From an uncultured bacterium (lineage in GTDB: Bacteria; Cyanobacteriota; Vampirovibrionia; Gastranaerophilales; Gastranaerophilaceae): a stretch of DNA of 64,000 nucleotides. The stretch lies in assembly GCA_949298805.1 (NCBI GenBank), contig CASFXY010000005.1, positions 1 to 64,000 on the forward strand, given 5' to 3'. The translations under genes were made by a program, and so were the position numbers. The notes beneath the pieces are model-generated. The model was not told the origin of the DNA and ran no database searches. It saw nothing but the letters and a program-made list of their open reading frames with translations. Positions 25,980-35,103 of the stretch are shown one piece after another (position 1 is the first letter of the stretch; the number at the start of each line of letters is the position of its first letter).

Positions 25980-26522
25980 ATGAATACCCCTTTTCAAAAA
26001 AAGTTCAAAGATTTATGCATGTCGCTTGGGAAAAATAACAAAGCTTTATACGGAGCTTTAACTATTGCGGTGTCTAAAGGGATTTTACGCCCGACATTTA
26101 CTATGATGGACAAAAAGCAGGAGAGGGATTCAAGAGTTTACACTGCATTTAGAGAAGGCTTAACCGGTGCTGTTGCATTCGTTTCTTATCTTGCAACAGA
26201 TGCCGTTGTCGAAAAACTTGCCTATCATCTGGCAAAAAAAACTAACCATTTAAAAAAATTACCCAAAATGAAATCCACATTATCCTTGATTACGGTAAGT
26301 ATAACGGCATTATTTATTATCCCCGGGATTTGCAATATGACAACAAAACCTTTATTGAACTTTTTTACGGGCAAAAAAAATAATCCATCCCAAAAACCGG
26401 CTTCGGCTGTAATTAAACCCTCTCAACCCGTCAAATCCGTAAATTTCGGAAATTATAAAACAATAAACCCTTACAATTTCAATAGTTTTTATAATTCCGG
26501 AATGAAAATAGGAGGTGTGTAA
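25980..26522 (+). CDS. Small membrane-associated protein, first of a paralogous pair
   Basis: The 180-residue protein contains SKGILRPTFTMMDKKQERDS and then AFREGLTGAVAFVSYLAT, followed by a hydrophobic helix near residues 98-115 (LITVSITALFIIPGIC). The motif RP...MMDKK...R.Y.A.(R/K)EGL is shared with the next gene. The C-terminal VNFGNYK contains the F-x-x/F-G pattern seen in other proteins of this region. The stop overlaps the next ATG (TAATG), so translation is coupled. The function is unknown. Confidence 0.75.
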   Translation: MNTPFQKKFKDLCMSLGKNNKALYGALTIAVSKGILRPTFTMMDKKQERDSRVYTAFREGLTGAVAFVSYLATDAVVEKLAYHLAKKTNHLKKLPKMKSTLSLITVSITALFIIPGICNMTTKPLLNFFTGKKNNPSQKPASAVIKPSQPVKSVNFGNYKTINPYNFNSFYNSGMKIGGV

Positions 26523-27190
26523 TGCTTGATAAAATAGCTAACGTCCTTCTAAATCCGCAGTTTGTAAACTTTGCAAACAACACAAAATACACCGTCACAA
26601 CAGAATCCTTCTTCAAAGCAACCGGAAGACCCGCTGCGATTATGATGGATAAAAAGGTTGATATAAATACTCGAAAATATGCCGCAACTAAAGAAGGTTT
26701 GTACCAAACTTTATGCGTAGCAATTTATCTTACAATGATTCCGTTTATTTTCCAAAAATACGGATTTAAATTAGCTCAAAAAATTCTGAAAGGTGATAAG
26801 GATTTTCCTAAATTTAAAGATGCAAATGAGTTTTTGAATTACGCAAAACTTTCCAAAATGGACATCAAGGAACGTAAAAATCATAAGCTTTTACCGAAAA
26901 TTTCCGACACATTAAAAGCAAATGAAAATGACAAATTAACCTTAAAAGAACATCTCTTAAATGATGAAAAACCGCCCCAGTTTCCGCTTCCGAAGGGTGT
27001 TATTGAATTAAGCAATCTGACAGGAACAGTAATAAGCCTAGCCTGGATTGCATCGGAACTCAGCAATCATATTTTACATCCGATAATGAGAAGCCTCGGT
27101 TTTGAACAAAATTCAAAGGTTGATTTAAAAAAGAAAAACAATTCCGACAAATTGGAAGTTAAGAATAATAAATTGGAAAAAATAGCATAA
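26522..27190 (+). CDS. Small membrane-associated protein, second of a paralogous pair
   Basis: The 222-residue protein shares the FKATGRPAAIMMDKK and TRKYAATKEGL block with its upstream neighbour. Possible membrane helices are at about residues 61-80 (LCVAIYLTMIPFIF) and 160-180 (LTGTVISLAWIAS), with a Lys-rich tail. AGGAGG lies in the upstream gene's end. The pair looks like a tandem duplication that has diverged. I do not recognise the family. Confidence 0.75.
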   Translation: MLDKIANVLLNPQFVNFANNTKYTVTTESFFKATGRPAAIMMDKKVDINTRKYAATKEGLYQTLCVAIYLTMIPFIFQKYGFKLAQKILKGDKDFPKFKDANEFLNYAKLSKMDIKERKNHKLLPKISDTLKANENDKLTLKEHLLNDEKPPQFPLPKGVIELSNLTGTVISLAWIASELSNHILHPIMRSLGFEQNSKVDLKKKNNSDKLEVKNNKLEKIA

Positions 27191-27354
27191 ACATATTTAA
27201 AATAAAGTAATTTTCTTATTTTTACGATTAAAATCTTTGTAACTTTTACATTAAAACATTAATTTTTATTAAAAATACTAATAATTAATGTAAAAAAATT
27301 TTTTTACGATTTTTCAAAATAAACATAAAACAAACACAAGGGATTTTTAAACAA

Positions 27355-28329
27355 ATGATTATAAATAATACACAAACTAAAACACATAACTATCAAAGTT
27401 TCAACGGCAAAATTATAGACTCACACACTCATTGCGGGAAATGGATTAACGACAAATTTTTGACAAATGATGTTTTAGAAATTTTCCATAAAAGATACAA
27501 CAACGGAAAAGATAAGCTCGAAAAAGTTATAATATCGAATTTGGACTGCATTATAAATAACCATAAAGCACAACCTTATAAAAATGAAATTCAAGGGAAT
27601 CTTATTTTACTCAAAGAATGTTTAAAAAATGATAAACTTATTCCGCTGGTTGTATGCCAGCCTGGGTTTGGGTGTGTTGAGAATATAGAATTGTTATTAA
27701 AGACATATCCTGATTTAATAAAAGGCTTAAAATTTCATCCTGCCTGCTTAAACATACCGGCAGACGATATTCGTTATATTCCGTATATGAAGCTTGCAGA
27801 ACAATATAATAAACCCTGCTTGTTTCACTGTGAAGTTGTAAGCAAAGATAACGGAAGTATTGTAAGAGGCGGGGTTTCTGATCCAAAACGGATTTACGCA
27901 ACTGCAAGACAGTTTCCGAAAGTTCCTGTAATATTAGGTCACATGGGCTTAGGCGGAGAAAAATCTCATAAAGCGGGAATTAACACTCTTATCAATTCTA
28001 TTGAAAACGGAGATGCAAAACTTTATGCCGATTTAGCCTGGGTAGACTGGGCAAATCCTGAAAAACCGCATGTTATAGAAGCAATCCGCAGACTTTTAAA
28101 CACTTCAAAAGGCGATAAAACAGAACGCTTGTTATTTGGAACAGACGCACCTTTGGGAGTTTTCGGAGAAAAAGCTCTTAAACAGCCGAATGCTTATAAT
28201 GAGAATATTCAAAACATAAAACAAGCTATCAAAAACAATTTCGGAAGCGATGCCGACAAATTGATAAGCAGAATTTTTTACAGAAACAGCAAAAATTTGT
28301 TCAAAATTCAATTAGATAAAAAAGTTTAG
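27355..28329 (+). CDS. Amidohydrolase-superfamily metal-dependent hydrolase
   Basis: The 324-residue TIM-barrel hydrolase has DSHTHCGKW (first metal ligands) near residue 23. It also has GLKFHPACLNI, CLFHCEVV, VILGHMG and LFGTDAPLG, the successive metal and catalytic strands of the family. The first 15 residues precede an FNGK motif that recurs in other local proteins. The substrate cannot be told from sequence. The SD is weak. Confidence 0.85.
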   Translation: MIINNTQTKTHNYQSFNGKIIDSHTHCGKWINDKFLTNDVLEIFHKRYNNGKDKLEKVIISNLDCIINNHKAQPYKNEIQGNLILLKECLKNDKLIPLVVCQPGFGCVENIELLLKTYPDLIKGLKFHPACLNIPADDIRYIPYMKLAEQYNKPCLFHCEVVSKDNGSIVRGGVSDPKRIYATARQFPKVPVILGHMGLGGEKSHKAGINTLINSIENGDAKLYADLAWVDWANPEKPHVIEAIRRLLNTSKGDKTERLLFGTDAPLGVFGEKALKQPNAYNENIQNIKQAIKNNFGSDADKLISRIFYRNSKNLFKIQLDKKV

Positions 28330-28338
28330 CGAAAAATT

Positions 28339-29256
28339 TTAGTATCTCAAAGGAATTTTAGACCGATTAATTGTTTTCTTGTCATATCCGAAATTCGACA
28401 ACATACGGCAAGTGCTTGTGTAGAAAATATTTTCATCCAGAGTCGGCCCGATATTTATTGAATTTACTGTTTTTTTCAAGAATTTATATTCAATATAAGG
28501 AATAAAAAGCCCGTTTTTCTCAAAGATTTTCGTCTGTCTGTAAGAATTTGAACTGTAATTACTTATAAAAATAATACGATATTCTTTTTCATCTTTAAAA
28601 TACGGATTTTTAAAGAACAAACTGACTATACTCAAAATATCTGCAAGTTCAAAAAGAATATCCTGTTGTTTTTCGAGGATTTTCGGCGTAATTTTAGCGC
28701 AAGCTATTTTTTCAAATTCCTTATTCCATTTTTCAAAAATAAGCTTCAAAATAGTCATCTGGGTTTCTTTAGAATAGATTACGTTGCCGTAGACAGAATG
28801 AAATCCTTGTTTTTCCATATCGGCAATAAGATCTTTTTTGCAAAATCCGATATTGTAGCCTGTGTAAGTCTGTCCTTTAGAATAATTGTTCCAAAGCGTC
28901 AGGTTATCACTTTCTGTCGAAAATGAAATTGTATAATATTCGGATTTGTTATTAAAATTGTCCTGACCGTCAATAATATTTTTGTATTTTTTATAAAAAT
29001 GCTCTTTAATTTTTGAAAACAATTCTTTGTTAAGCTCAGGCATTTCGTCAATAAGATTTCCGATAAGCTTATACGAATACGTAACTTCCTCTTTGTCATT
29101 AAGATAAAGCGCATTAGAAAACCTAATTGTGCCTGATTCAAGAATACTCAAAAGCTTTTCGGGCTTTGTATAATGGTAAAGAATATGATTTGAACCATCG
29201 TCAAGCAGTTTTTTGACTTTCGGAATTTTTTTAAGCAAACCGTCATAATCAAGCAT
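28339..29256 (-). CDS. DUF2971 domain protein
   Basis: The 305-residue protein shows the family opening LYHYTKPEKLLSILESGTIR, then FSNALYLND and later SFSTESDNLTLWNNYSKG. DUF2971 proteins occur in accessory and defence-like contexts, and their biochemical role is not settled. The SD is GGGAG. It stands alone and converges with the amidohydrolase gene. Confidence 0.85.
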   Translation of the reverse strand: MLDYDGLLKKIPKVKKLLDDGSNHILYHYTKPEKLLSILESGTIRFSNALYLNDKEEVTYSYKLIGNLIDEMPELNKELFSKIKEHFYKKYKNIIDGQDNFNNKSEYYTISFSTESDNLTLWNNYSKGQTYTGYNIGFCKKDLIADMEKQGFHSVYGNVIYSKETQMTILKLIFEKWNKEFEKIACAKITPKILEKQQDILFELADILSIVSLFFKNPYFKDEKEYRIIFISNYSSNSYRQTKIFEKNGLFIPYIEYKFLKKTVNSINIGPTLDENIFYTSTCRMLSNFGYDKKTINRSKIPLRY

Positions 29257-29324
29257 TTTTCATAACTCCCAATAAATCTATGCCTATATTATAACATATT
29301 TTGAGCAAAAAAATAACTTCTAAA

Positions 29325-29372
29325 ATAAAAACACCATTTTGCTATTTATTCACAAAACGGTGTTTTTTACAT
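29325..29372 (-). terminator. Terminator for pgi
   Basis: Read on the minus strand, AACACCGTTTTG and CAAAATGGTGTT form a long stem followed by TTTTATTTTAG. It lies 65 bases after the pgi stop. Confidence 0.75.
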
Positions 29373-29436
29373 ATTTCAAGCTATCAAATCTTGCTGTTAA
29401 AAAATTTTCAATCCGGCAAAATCGAAAAAGCTTATA

Positions 29437-30747
29437 CTATTTTGAAACTCTGCCAGGAACAACAACTCCGCCTTTCAAATTCTTTTTGTAGAATTCAACG
29501 TGCGGCTGAAGAACGCTGTCAAGAACTTCAGGAAAAGCGATTCCTTTGGTAATTTTTTCAACGATTTCCTGATAAACGGTCGCATAAGCTCTTAGTTGAG
29601 TCATAGCGCCCGCAGCTTCAGGAGTTAAGCCCATTTTAAGAGTGTCGATATGTTCACAGAAAAATGCGCCTGATACTTCATAAGATTTGCAAAGTGCGCC
29701 GATGTAACTTTCAGCATTTTCTTTGCATTCGCCGTTATCATTCGGAACAGTAAGCGCAAAAACAAGCTTGTTTGCAGGATTAAAATGAGCTTCCGCACTG
29801 TGGTGCATTGCATCAGGAACTTTTGCAACTTGTTTTAAAGTATCTTTTACGGATTCATTCTGCATTTGAGCGTGCCAGTAAACTGTGTTTTCAAAAATTG
29901 AACCCATATATTGATGAACTGAAGCTTCAATTCCGCTCAATTTTGCATCTGCCCAGAAAATACCTTCTTTTAATGCGATATTGTTTTCAAAATCACTTGA
30001 AAGTGAAATTTTAGAAACTTCTTGCGCAGCAGAAAGCATTTTAACCATATCTTCTTTTTTCATGCCTGCATAAGCCAAAGTAAACAAAGCGTGATCGTCA
30101 AAAGCAGAAAATCTTCCGCCGACATCATCGTGGATGTACAAATCACCAAGCCAGCCGTTTTCGTTAGAAGTTCTTCTCAATTCGCTTTTTTCTTTATTAG
30201 CATCGGTAACTGCGATAAAATGTTTAGCTGCCAATTTTTCAGCTTCTTCTTGTGATTGGCCTTGAGCTTTGTATTCATCAATCAACATTTGCTGTATTCT
30301 CAAAAATCCGTCTTTTGTTTCAAAAGTTGAACCTGATTTTGAAGCAATCATATAGTTTGATGAAGTAACCTTGTTGCCCATTCTGTATAAAAATCTTTCA
30401 AAACTTGCAGAATCAACGTCTGAATAAAAAGCAATTTTATCCTGGCAAATATTCAAGCCGTTAATGCTTAACATATGTTCAACAGTATGCTTTGAACCGC
30501 CGATACCCATAACGCTGAGTCTTTCGCAGCCTGTTTGTGCTTTTAATTTTTCTGCAAGTGTATAAATTTCATCAACTCTTTTAATCTGTTCTTGCGGAAG
30601 ATTTACCCAATTAAGAAACTGACCTTTTTGGTTTGCTCTTTTTGAAAATTCTCCAACAAATTTTGATACATTACCTTCGTATTTTGAAAAATCAAAACCG
30701 AAGAAATCACAGGTTAAACCTGATTTACAAATACATGCCTGAGTCAT
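29437..30747 (-). CDS. pgi: Glucose-6-phosphate isomerase
   Basis: Pgi interconverts glucose-6-phosphate and fructose-6-phosphate in glycolysis. The 436-residue protein has GIGGSKHTVEHML, SKSGSTFETKDGF (phosphate-binding) and VGGRFSAFDDHALF, which are family hallmarks. It is slightly shorter than many bacterial Pgi proteins. The SD is AAAAGGAG. No other glycolytic gene is adjacent. Confidence 0.94.
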   Translation of the reverse strand: MTQACICKSGLTCDFFGFDFSKYEGNVSKFVGEFSKRANQKGQFLNWVNLPQEQIKRVDEIYTLAEKLKAQTGCERLSVMGIGGSKHTVEHMLSINGLNICQDKIAFYSDVDSASFERFLYRMGNKVTSSNYMIASKSGSTFETKDGFLRIQQMLIDEYKAQGQSQEEAEKLAAKHFIAVTDANKEKSELRRTSNENGWLGDLYIHDDVGGRFSAFDDHALFTLAYAGMKKEDMVKMLSAAQEVSKISLSSDFENNIALKEGIFWADAKLSGIEASVHQYMGSIFENTVYWHAQMQNESVKDTLKQVAKVPDAMHHSAEAHFNPANKLVFALTVPNDNGECKENAESYIGALCKSYEVSGAFFCEHIDTLKMGLTPEAAGAMTQLRAYATVYQEIVEKITKGIAFPEVLDSVLQPHVEFYKKNLKGGVVVPGRVSK

Positions 30748-30803
30748 TTTGTACTCTCCTTTTAATTTTTATTTAGCCAATAATATATTAACATAAAAAG
30801 ATT

Positions 30804-31706
30804 TTACACTAAGTGTCTTATATATCTTTTAATTTTTGATTTTAAAGTCGAATTTTTTATTCCTTTTTTAACAGAAACCATCTGACAGTTTTCGGGCTGT
30901 GTTGCACGAGGATAATTCACATCCTTCGGCCCAAAAAGCATCACATATCCGACTTTGTAATTTTCAGGAATTTCAAGATGATCACAAAGTTCAGGAAAAA
31001 TTCTTAAAACAGCATAAGCTAATCCGCACCAGCAAGTTCCGATCCCCATACTCTGTGCATAAAGTTCAAAATAAGATAATGCAATAATCGGATCTATTGC
31101 AGCACAAGGCGCATCGGCAGGAGTTGACACCACAACCATGTGAGGTGCGCCTCTAAAGATTATATCTTCTCCTTTCAAAAAAGCATCTTTATATCGCTCA
31201 AATTTTTTAGTCGCAAAATTGATTACAGGAGATGTAATTCCGTTTAAAATAATATTTCTTTTGTCGCAGCAAGAAAGAATTCTTAAGAGCTTTCCGTTTG
31301 CGTAATCCCTAAATTCATCCATAACATCGACATCATCAATAAATGAAAAATGAAGTCTGTGATCGTTTACGCCCGTCGGAACCCAATTAAGCATATTTTT
31401 TAATTTTTCTATTGTTTCCTTATCAAGATTTTCACGCTTGTAGTGCCTGTCACTTCTTCTGTTTTTAATCAAATTTAAAACCTGTTCACCGTCCGGCAAA
31501 TTATTCGGCAAATCGGAATCTTCAGGGTTTTTGCCCATAATTGATAATGCCCCGACCGGACAAACCGCCATACAATGCTGACATTTTTTGCATTTGCTTT
31601 CATCCAAAACCGGAATTTTATTTTCATCAAATTTTAAAGCTTTACTAAGACAATCCTTCACACATTTTCCGCAGTGAATACATTTTTCATTTACACTAAA
31701 TTCCAT
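30804..31706 (-). CDS. Ferredoxin-nitroreductase fusion protein
   Basis: The 300-residue protein starts with two 4Fe-4S motifs (CIHCGKCVKDC and CKKCQHCMAVCP within residues 8-55), followed by a nitroreductase-type flavin domain (RRSDRHYKRE near 82-91 and GTCWCGLAYA). Such fusions reduce flavin-linked substrates with electrons from the clusters. I prefer the ATG at 31706 because AAGGTGG lies 5 bases upstream; an upstream GTG would add three residues. It is divergent from the DUF4145 gene. Confidence 0.87.
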   Translation of the reverse strand: MEFSVNEKCIHCGKCVKDCLSKALKFDENKIPVLDESKCKKCQHCMAVCPVGALSIMGKNPEDSDLPNNLPDGEQVLNLIKNRRSDRHYKRENLDKETIEKLKNMLNWVPTGVNDHRLHFSFIDDVDVMDEFRDYANGKLLRILSCCDKRNIILNGITSPVINFATKKFERYKDAFLKGEDIIFRGAPHMVVVSTPADAPCAAIDPIIALSYFELYAQSMGIGTCWCGLAYAVLRIFPELCDHLEIPENYKVGYVMLFGPKDVNYPRATQPENCQMVSVKKGIKNSTLKSKIKRYIRHLV

Positions 31707-31820
31707 ATTTACCACCTTAAAATTACATTGCTACACAACCATTTTGACCGTAAAAACAAAATAAAATCAATACTTGCCGCAAAAATATTTTTACGTGATA
31801 ATAATTTTCGGAGATTGAGG

Positions 31821-32501
31821 ATGGCAACAAATTTTGATTTTCTAAAAAGTACCGATAAAAACCTTTTTGATATAATCACGGAAGCCGAAAAGCTTTATCG
31901 TGACGAATATTTTGAACAGTGTATGACACAGACAAGAAGGTTTGCCGAAAATGTCTGCAAAGATGTTCTCGGAAACAGAAGAACTTCTGAAGAAACTTTC
32001 GACGATATGCTTGCCACACTCAAAGACAAAGCCGAAGGGAATCCGCAAGAAAAAGAATTTCTGGATGATTTGTATTTTTTAAAAAGAAAAGGCAACAAAT
32101 CTACCCATTCCTCAACAGTTAAAAAAGACGGTATCACAGCCTTAGAATGTCTTCAAAGAGCTTTTGAAGTTGCAATCAGTTATTCTGTCTACAAAAACGG
32201 CCCGAGCGACAAATTATTAAGAATGCAATACGATACAGAGCTTCTTGTCACAGGCAAAAAAAATAAATCGCTTGCCGAAAGATACAACGAGAAAAAAATT
32301 CAATATAAAAAAACAAAACCCAAAGAACTTCCTCAAAAAAAAGTTCAAACAACTAAAAAAAATCAAAAACAAAAATCAAAACCCGCAAAATCCAAAACCA
32401 AATCAAAAATTCCCGTATTCGGTATTGTAATGCTAATAACATTTACGATATCTTTAACAATTATCGGATTTTTATTTTTAACTTCACTAAGACCATACTA
32501 A
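31821..32501 (+). CDS. DUF4145-type protein with a C-terminal membrane anchor
   Basis: The 226-residue protein has FAENVCKDVLGNR and later KRKGNKSTHSS (about residues 93-103), the pattern of DUF4145 domains that also occur in restriction proteins. A Lys/Pro/Gln-rich linker follows (about 155-195), then a C-terminal hydrophobic helix (VFGIVMLITFTISLTIIGFL). The ATG at 31821 has GGAG 7 bases before it. It lies 15 bases before the TPR gene, so the two are likely one operon. Confidence 0.75.
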   Translation: MATNFDFLKSTDKNLFDIITEAEKLYRDEYFEQCMTQTRRFAENVCKDVLGNRRTSEETFDDMLATLKDKAEGNPQEKEFLDDLYFLKRKGNKSTHSSTVKKDGITALECLQRAFEVAISYSVYKNGPSDKLLRMQYDTELLVTGKKNKSLAERYNEKKIQYKKTKPKELPQKKVQTTKKNQKQKSKPAKSKTKSKIPVFGIVMLITFTISLTIIGFLFLTSLRPY

Positions 32502-32516
32502 AACAAAGAGGAAAAC

Positions 32517-33005
32517 ATGGACGATTACAAAACTTATCTTGATGAAGGAATTTCAGATATAAATAATAACAAATTTTCAGATGCAATAAAAAAAATTAAC
32601 AAATCAATAGAACTTAAAAACGATTGGGATATTTCATATTTTTACAGAGCAGTTGCAAATCAGGCTTTAGAAAAATATAACGACGCAATGCTTGATTACA
32701 CAAAAACAATTCAACTTAATGACAAGATGACAGATGCTTATTACAACCGCGCAAATATAATCCTCAGCCGTAAAGATATCGAAAATCCAAACATCAAAAA
32801 TGCCGTCAAAGATTTGGAAAAAGCACTTGAACTTGATCCGAAATTCGTTGATGCCCTATTTGCCATGGCCGCCGCTCAAAAAAAACTCGGTGAATATCAC
32901 AAAGCTCTTGAATATCTTGAAAAATTACTCGAAATCGAACCGAATGCAATTTACGCAAAAGCATTAAAAAAACTTCTCCTTCAAAAATATATTGTAAAAA
33001 ATTAA
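32517..33005 (+). CDS. Tetratricopeptide-repeat protein
   Basis: The 162-residue protein has about four TPR units, for example YFYRAVANQALEKYNDAMLD, AYYNRANIILS and ALFAMAAAQKKLGEYHKALE. TPR repeats mediate protein-protein contacts. No signal peptide is seen, so it is probably cytoplasmic, perhaps a partner of the membrane-anchored DUF4145 protein encoded just upstream. The SD is AGAGGA. Confidence 0.88.
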   Translation: MDDYKTYLDEGISDINNNKFSDAIKKINKSIELKNDWDISYFYRAVANQALEKYNDAMLDYTKTIQLNDKMTDAYYNRANIILSRKDIENPNIKNAVKDLEKALELDPKFVDALFAMAAAQKKLGEYHKALEYLEKLLEIEPNAIYAKALKKLLLQKYIVKN

Positions 33006-33088
33006 GATAATCTTTATATTAAAGACTTGAAATTTTTTTTTGTTTTTTAAAGAATATATCTGGAAAAAACCATAAGGATTTATAGAAT

Positions 33089-33844
33089 ATGCATTTAACC
33101 CGAATTGAAGCGTGCGTGCGCTATAGTCGTATGAATTTGAAAAAATTCACCCCGCAAAAAATAATTAAAGAAAAAGTAAATAAGACGACAATTAAAAAAG
33201 TTGTTCCTGTAACAATGGTAGTAGCAGAATCTATTGCCCCAATTTCAGGACGTGCTCAAAGTCTTTTAAAAGCAGAACCGGAAATATTTAGTTTATCCCG
33301 TTTTGAACTTCCGAAATTCGCAGGAGTTCCTATTAAAATTGAAGAAAATACTTATCCCTATCCTTTAAGCAAATTATCTCTGGATCCGAAAAATAAATTT
33401 AACAAAAATTCCGAATTTTTACGCTCAGAATACCCCGGCACAGCAGAAGAACTTGATTATTTTATCGAAAAACTTATTCCTAAAAAAAACGGAACTAAAA
33501 AAAATAATCCCTTCTATGGAAAAGGACAAGCTTTCATTGATGCCGGCAAAAAATATAACGTTAACCCAACATTTCTTGTCGCTATCGCTATGCAGGAATC
33601 AGGCAGAGGAACTTCTAAAGCCGCCGTTAAGAAAAACAATATCGGCGGAATTATGCTAAGCAGCGGACTTAAAGATTTTGACAGCGTCGAAAAATGTATT
33701 GATGATATGGCTAGAATAATTAACAGAAGAATTAATGAACATCTGACAACAGTTGATGCCATTGCTCAATCAGGCAAGTATTGCGCTAAATCTGCAAGTA
33801 GTCAATGGGCTAAAAATGTTATGTTCTATGTGAATCAAATGTAA
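33089..33844 (+). CDS. Glucosaminidase/lysozyme-like peptidoglycan hydrolase
   Basis: The 251-residue protein has a C-terminal catalytic region with FIDAGKKYNVNPTFLVAIAM, then QESGRGTSKAAVKKNNIGGI, the pattern of glucosaminidase/lytic-transglycosylase folds (likely catalytic Glu in QESG, about residue 171). The N-terminal 110 residues are basic and Pro-rich without a clear signal peptide. AAGGAT lies upstream. A later start at MNLKKFTPQ is possible. Confidence 0.78.
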   Translation: MHLTRIEACVRYSRMNLKKFTPQKIIKEKVNKTTIKKVVPVTMVVAESIAPISGRAQSLLKAEPEIFSLSRFELPKFAGVPIKIEENTYPYPLSKLSLDPKNKFNKNSEFLRSEYPGTAEELDYFIEKLIPKKNGTKKNNPFYGKGQAFIDAGKKYNVNPTFLVAIAMQESGRGTSKAAVKKNNIGGIMLSSGLKDFDSVEKCIDDMARIINRRINEHLTTVDAIAQSGKYCAKSASSQWAKNVMFYVNQM

Positions 33845-33849
33845 TTTTA

Positions 33850-35094
33850 TTATTCAACCAAAACTCTGTTCAATTTTGCATACTGCTCATTTTCAGCCGG
33901 ATCATTTTCAAAATATTTTGTGAATTTCGGATTGTCGTTGTCTTTCGAAACAGCTTTGATTATGTCTTTGACAAGCTCAAATTTTTCGTCCGGATTCATC
34001 TGTGAATATTCCCCTGCCAAAGCTTCTCTTAATTGTAACTTTGCTTTAATAGGTTCTTGTCCCGTAGATATAAGTCTGTTATGAGCACTTATTCTTGAAA
34101 CATTCGTGTATTGACCAAATTCCGACAACCTGATTGCATAATATAACGTATTATAATAACTTTTGTTATTTATCAGATTTTTACCGTCACGAACTGATTC
34201 TATAAAATATGCAAAATTCTTTGCAAATTCTTTTGTAACACCGTTTCCGGGCAAAACTCTGGTTAAATTTATGTTGAAATAACCGCCTCTTAATGGATCA
34301 GTTTCATATTCAAGCATGTCCTTCATGTAAGTTTTAACCCCATCTGCAAACCACAACTCTTTTGCTCTTTCATCCATTTTATCAAGACAATGATGAACCT
34401 GCTCCATTGTGTATACTTCTGGGAAATTATCCGCCTTATTTAAACTCAAAATCCTCTGATCTGTATTGAACCAAAGATTTCCTTTAAAATGATTTACAAC
34501 TTCCGTATCGGAAAGAGAAGATGCATTACGCAAAACTACAAAGGATTTATTCAAACCGCTTCCGGGAAAAGCCCTTCTTAAAGCAACAGAACAAGTCGGA
34601 TCATATCCTGCAGCTATTATCTTTACGCCACCCGCAACTCTTTCCGCCGCTTCGTAAACTCGATTAACAAACTCATTTTCAATTCTTTCCGATACCGTAA
34701 CAAGATTCGGAAATCCCGTTACCTGTTCAAAATGATTTACAAAACCTTTTTTCATCTCAGGCGTTAATTTATCTAAAAACTCAAAGTTCTGCGCACGTAT
34801 TATCTTGTTTTCAGGATACTTAAAATCATCCAATGCTTCATAATATGGTGCATATCTCAATTTTTCCCATTGTTTTATCGCATCATCCAATGATCTTATC
34901 TTAACTTGACTAAGCGCACGAGTTACACCGGTAAATGATATATTTTGTTTATTTTCAATATTTGCTTGTTTTTCAAATGTGTCTTTTTTTATTAAATTTT
35001 TATTGTTAATATATAAATTTGAATTTGGTTTTGTTGTATTATTTATATTTCCGTATTTGTTAAAGTAAATGTTATTAGTTAATGTAATATTCAT
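33850..35094 (-). CDS. Lineage-type protein of unknown function with an FTG motif
   Basis: The 414-residue protein has an Asn-rich N-terminus (about residues 1-50) that ends in ISFTGVTRAL. A mixed helical body follows (KSFVVLRNASSLSDTEVVNH, YTMEQVHHCLDKMDERAKE). No catalytic motif or signal peptide is recognised. AAGGTGG precedes the ATG. The N-terminal F-T-G resembles motifs in other proteins in the window and may be a sorting or processing signal. It lies 9 bases after the PHP gene on the same strand, so they are likely cotranscribed. Confidence 0.75.
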   Translation of the reverse strand: MNITLTNNIYFNKYGNINNTTKPNSNLYINNKNLIKKDTFEKQANIENKQNISFTGVTRALSQVKIRSLDDAIKQWEKLRYAPYYEALDDFKYPENKIIRAQNFEFLDKLTPEMKKGFVNHFEQVTGFPNLVTVSERIENEFVNRVYEAAERVAGGVKIIAAGYDPTCSVALRRAFPGSGLNKSFVVLRNASSLSDTEVVNHFKGNLWFNTDQRILSLNKADNFPEVYTMEQVHHCLDKMDERAKELWFADGVKTYMKDMLEYETDPLRGGYFNINLTRVLPGNGVTKEFAKNFAYFIESVRDGKNLINNKSYYNTLYYAIRLSEFGQYTNVSRISAHNRLISTGQEPIKAKLQLREALAGEYSQMNPDEKFELVKDIIKAVSKDNDNPKFTKYFENDPAENEQYAKLNRVLVE

Positions 35095-35103
35095 TCTTCC
35101 ACC

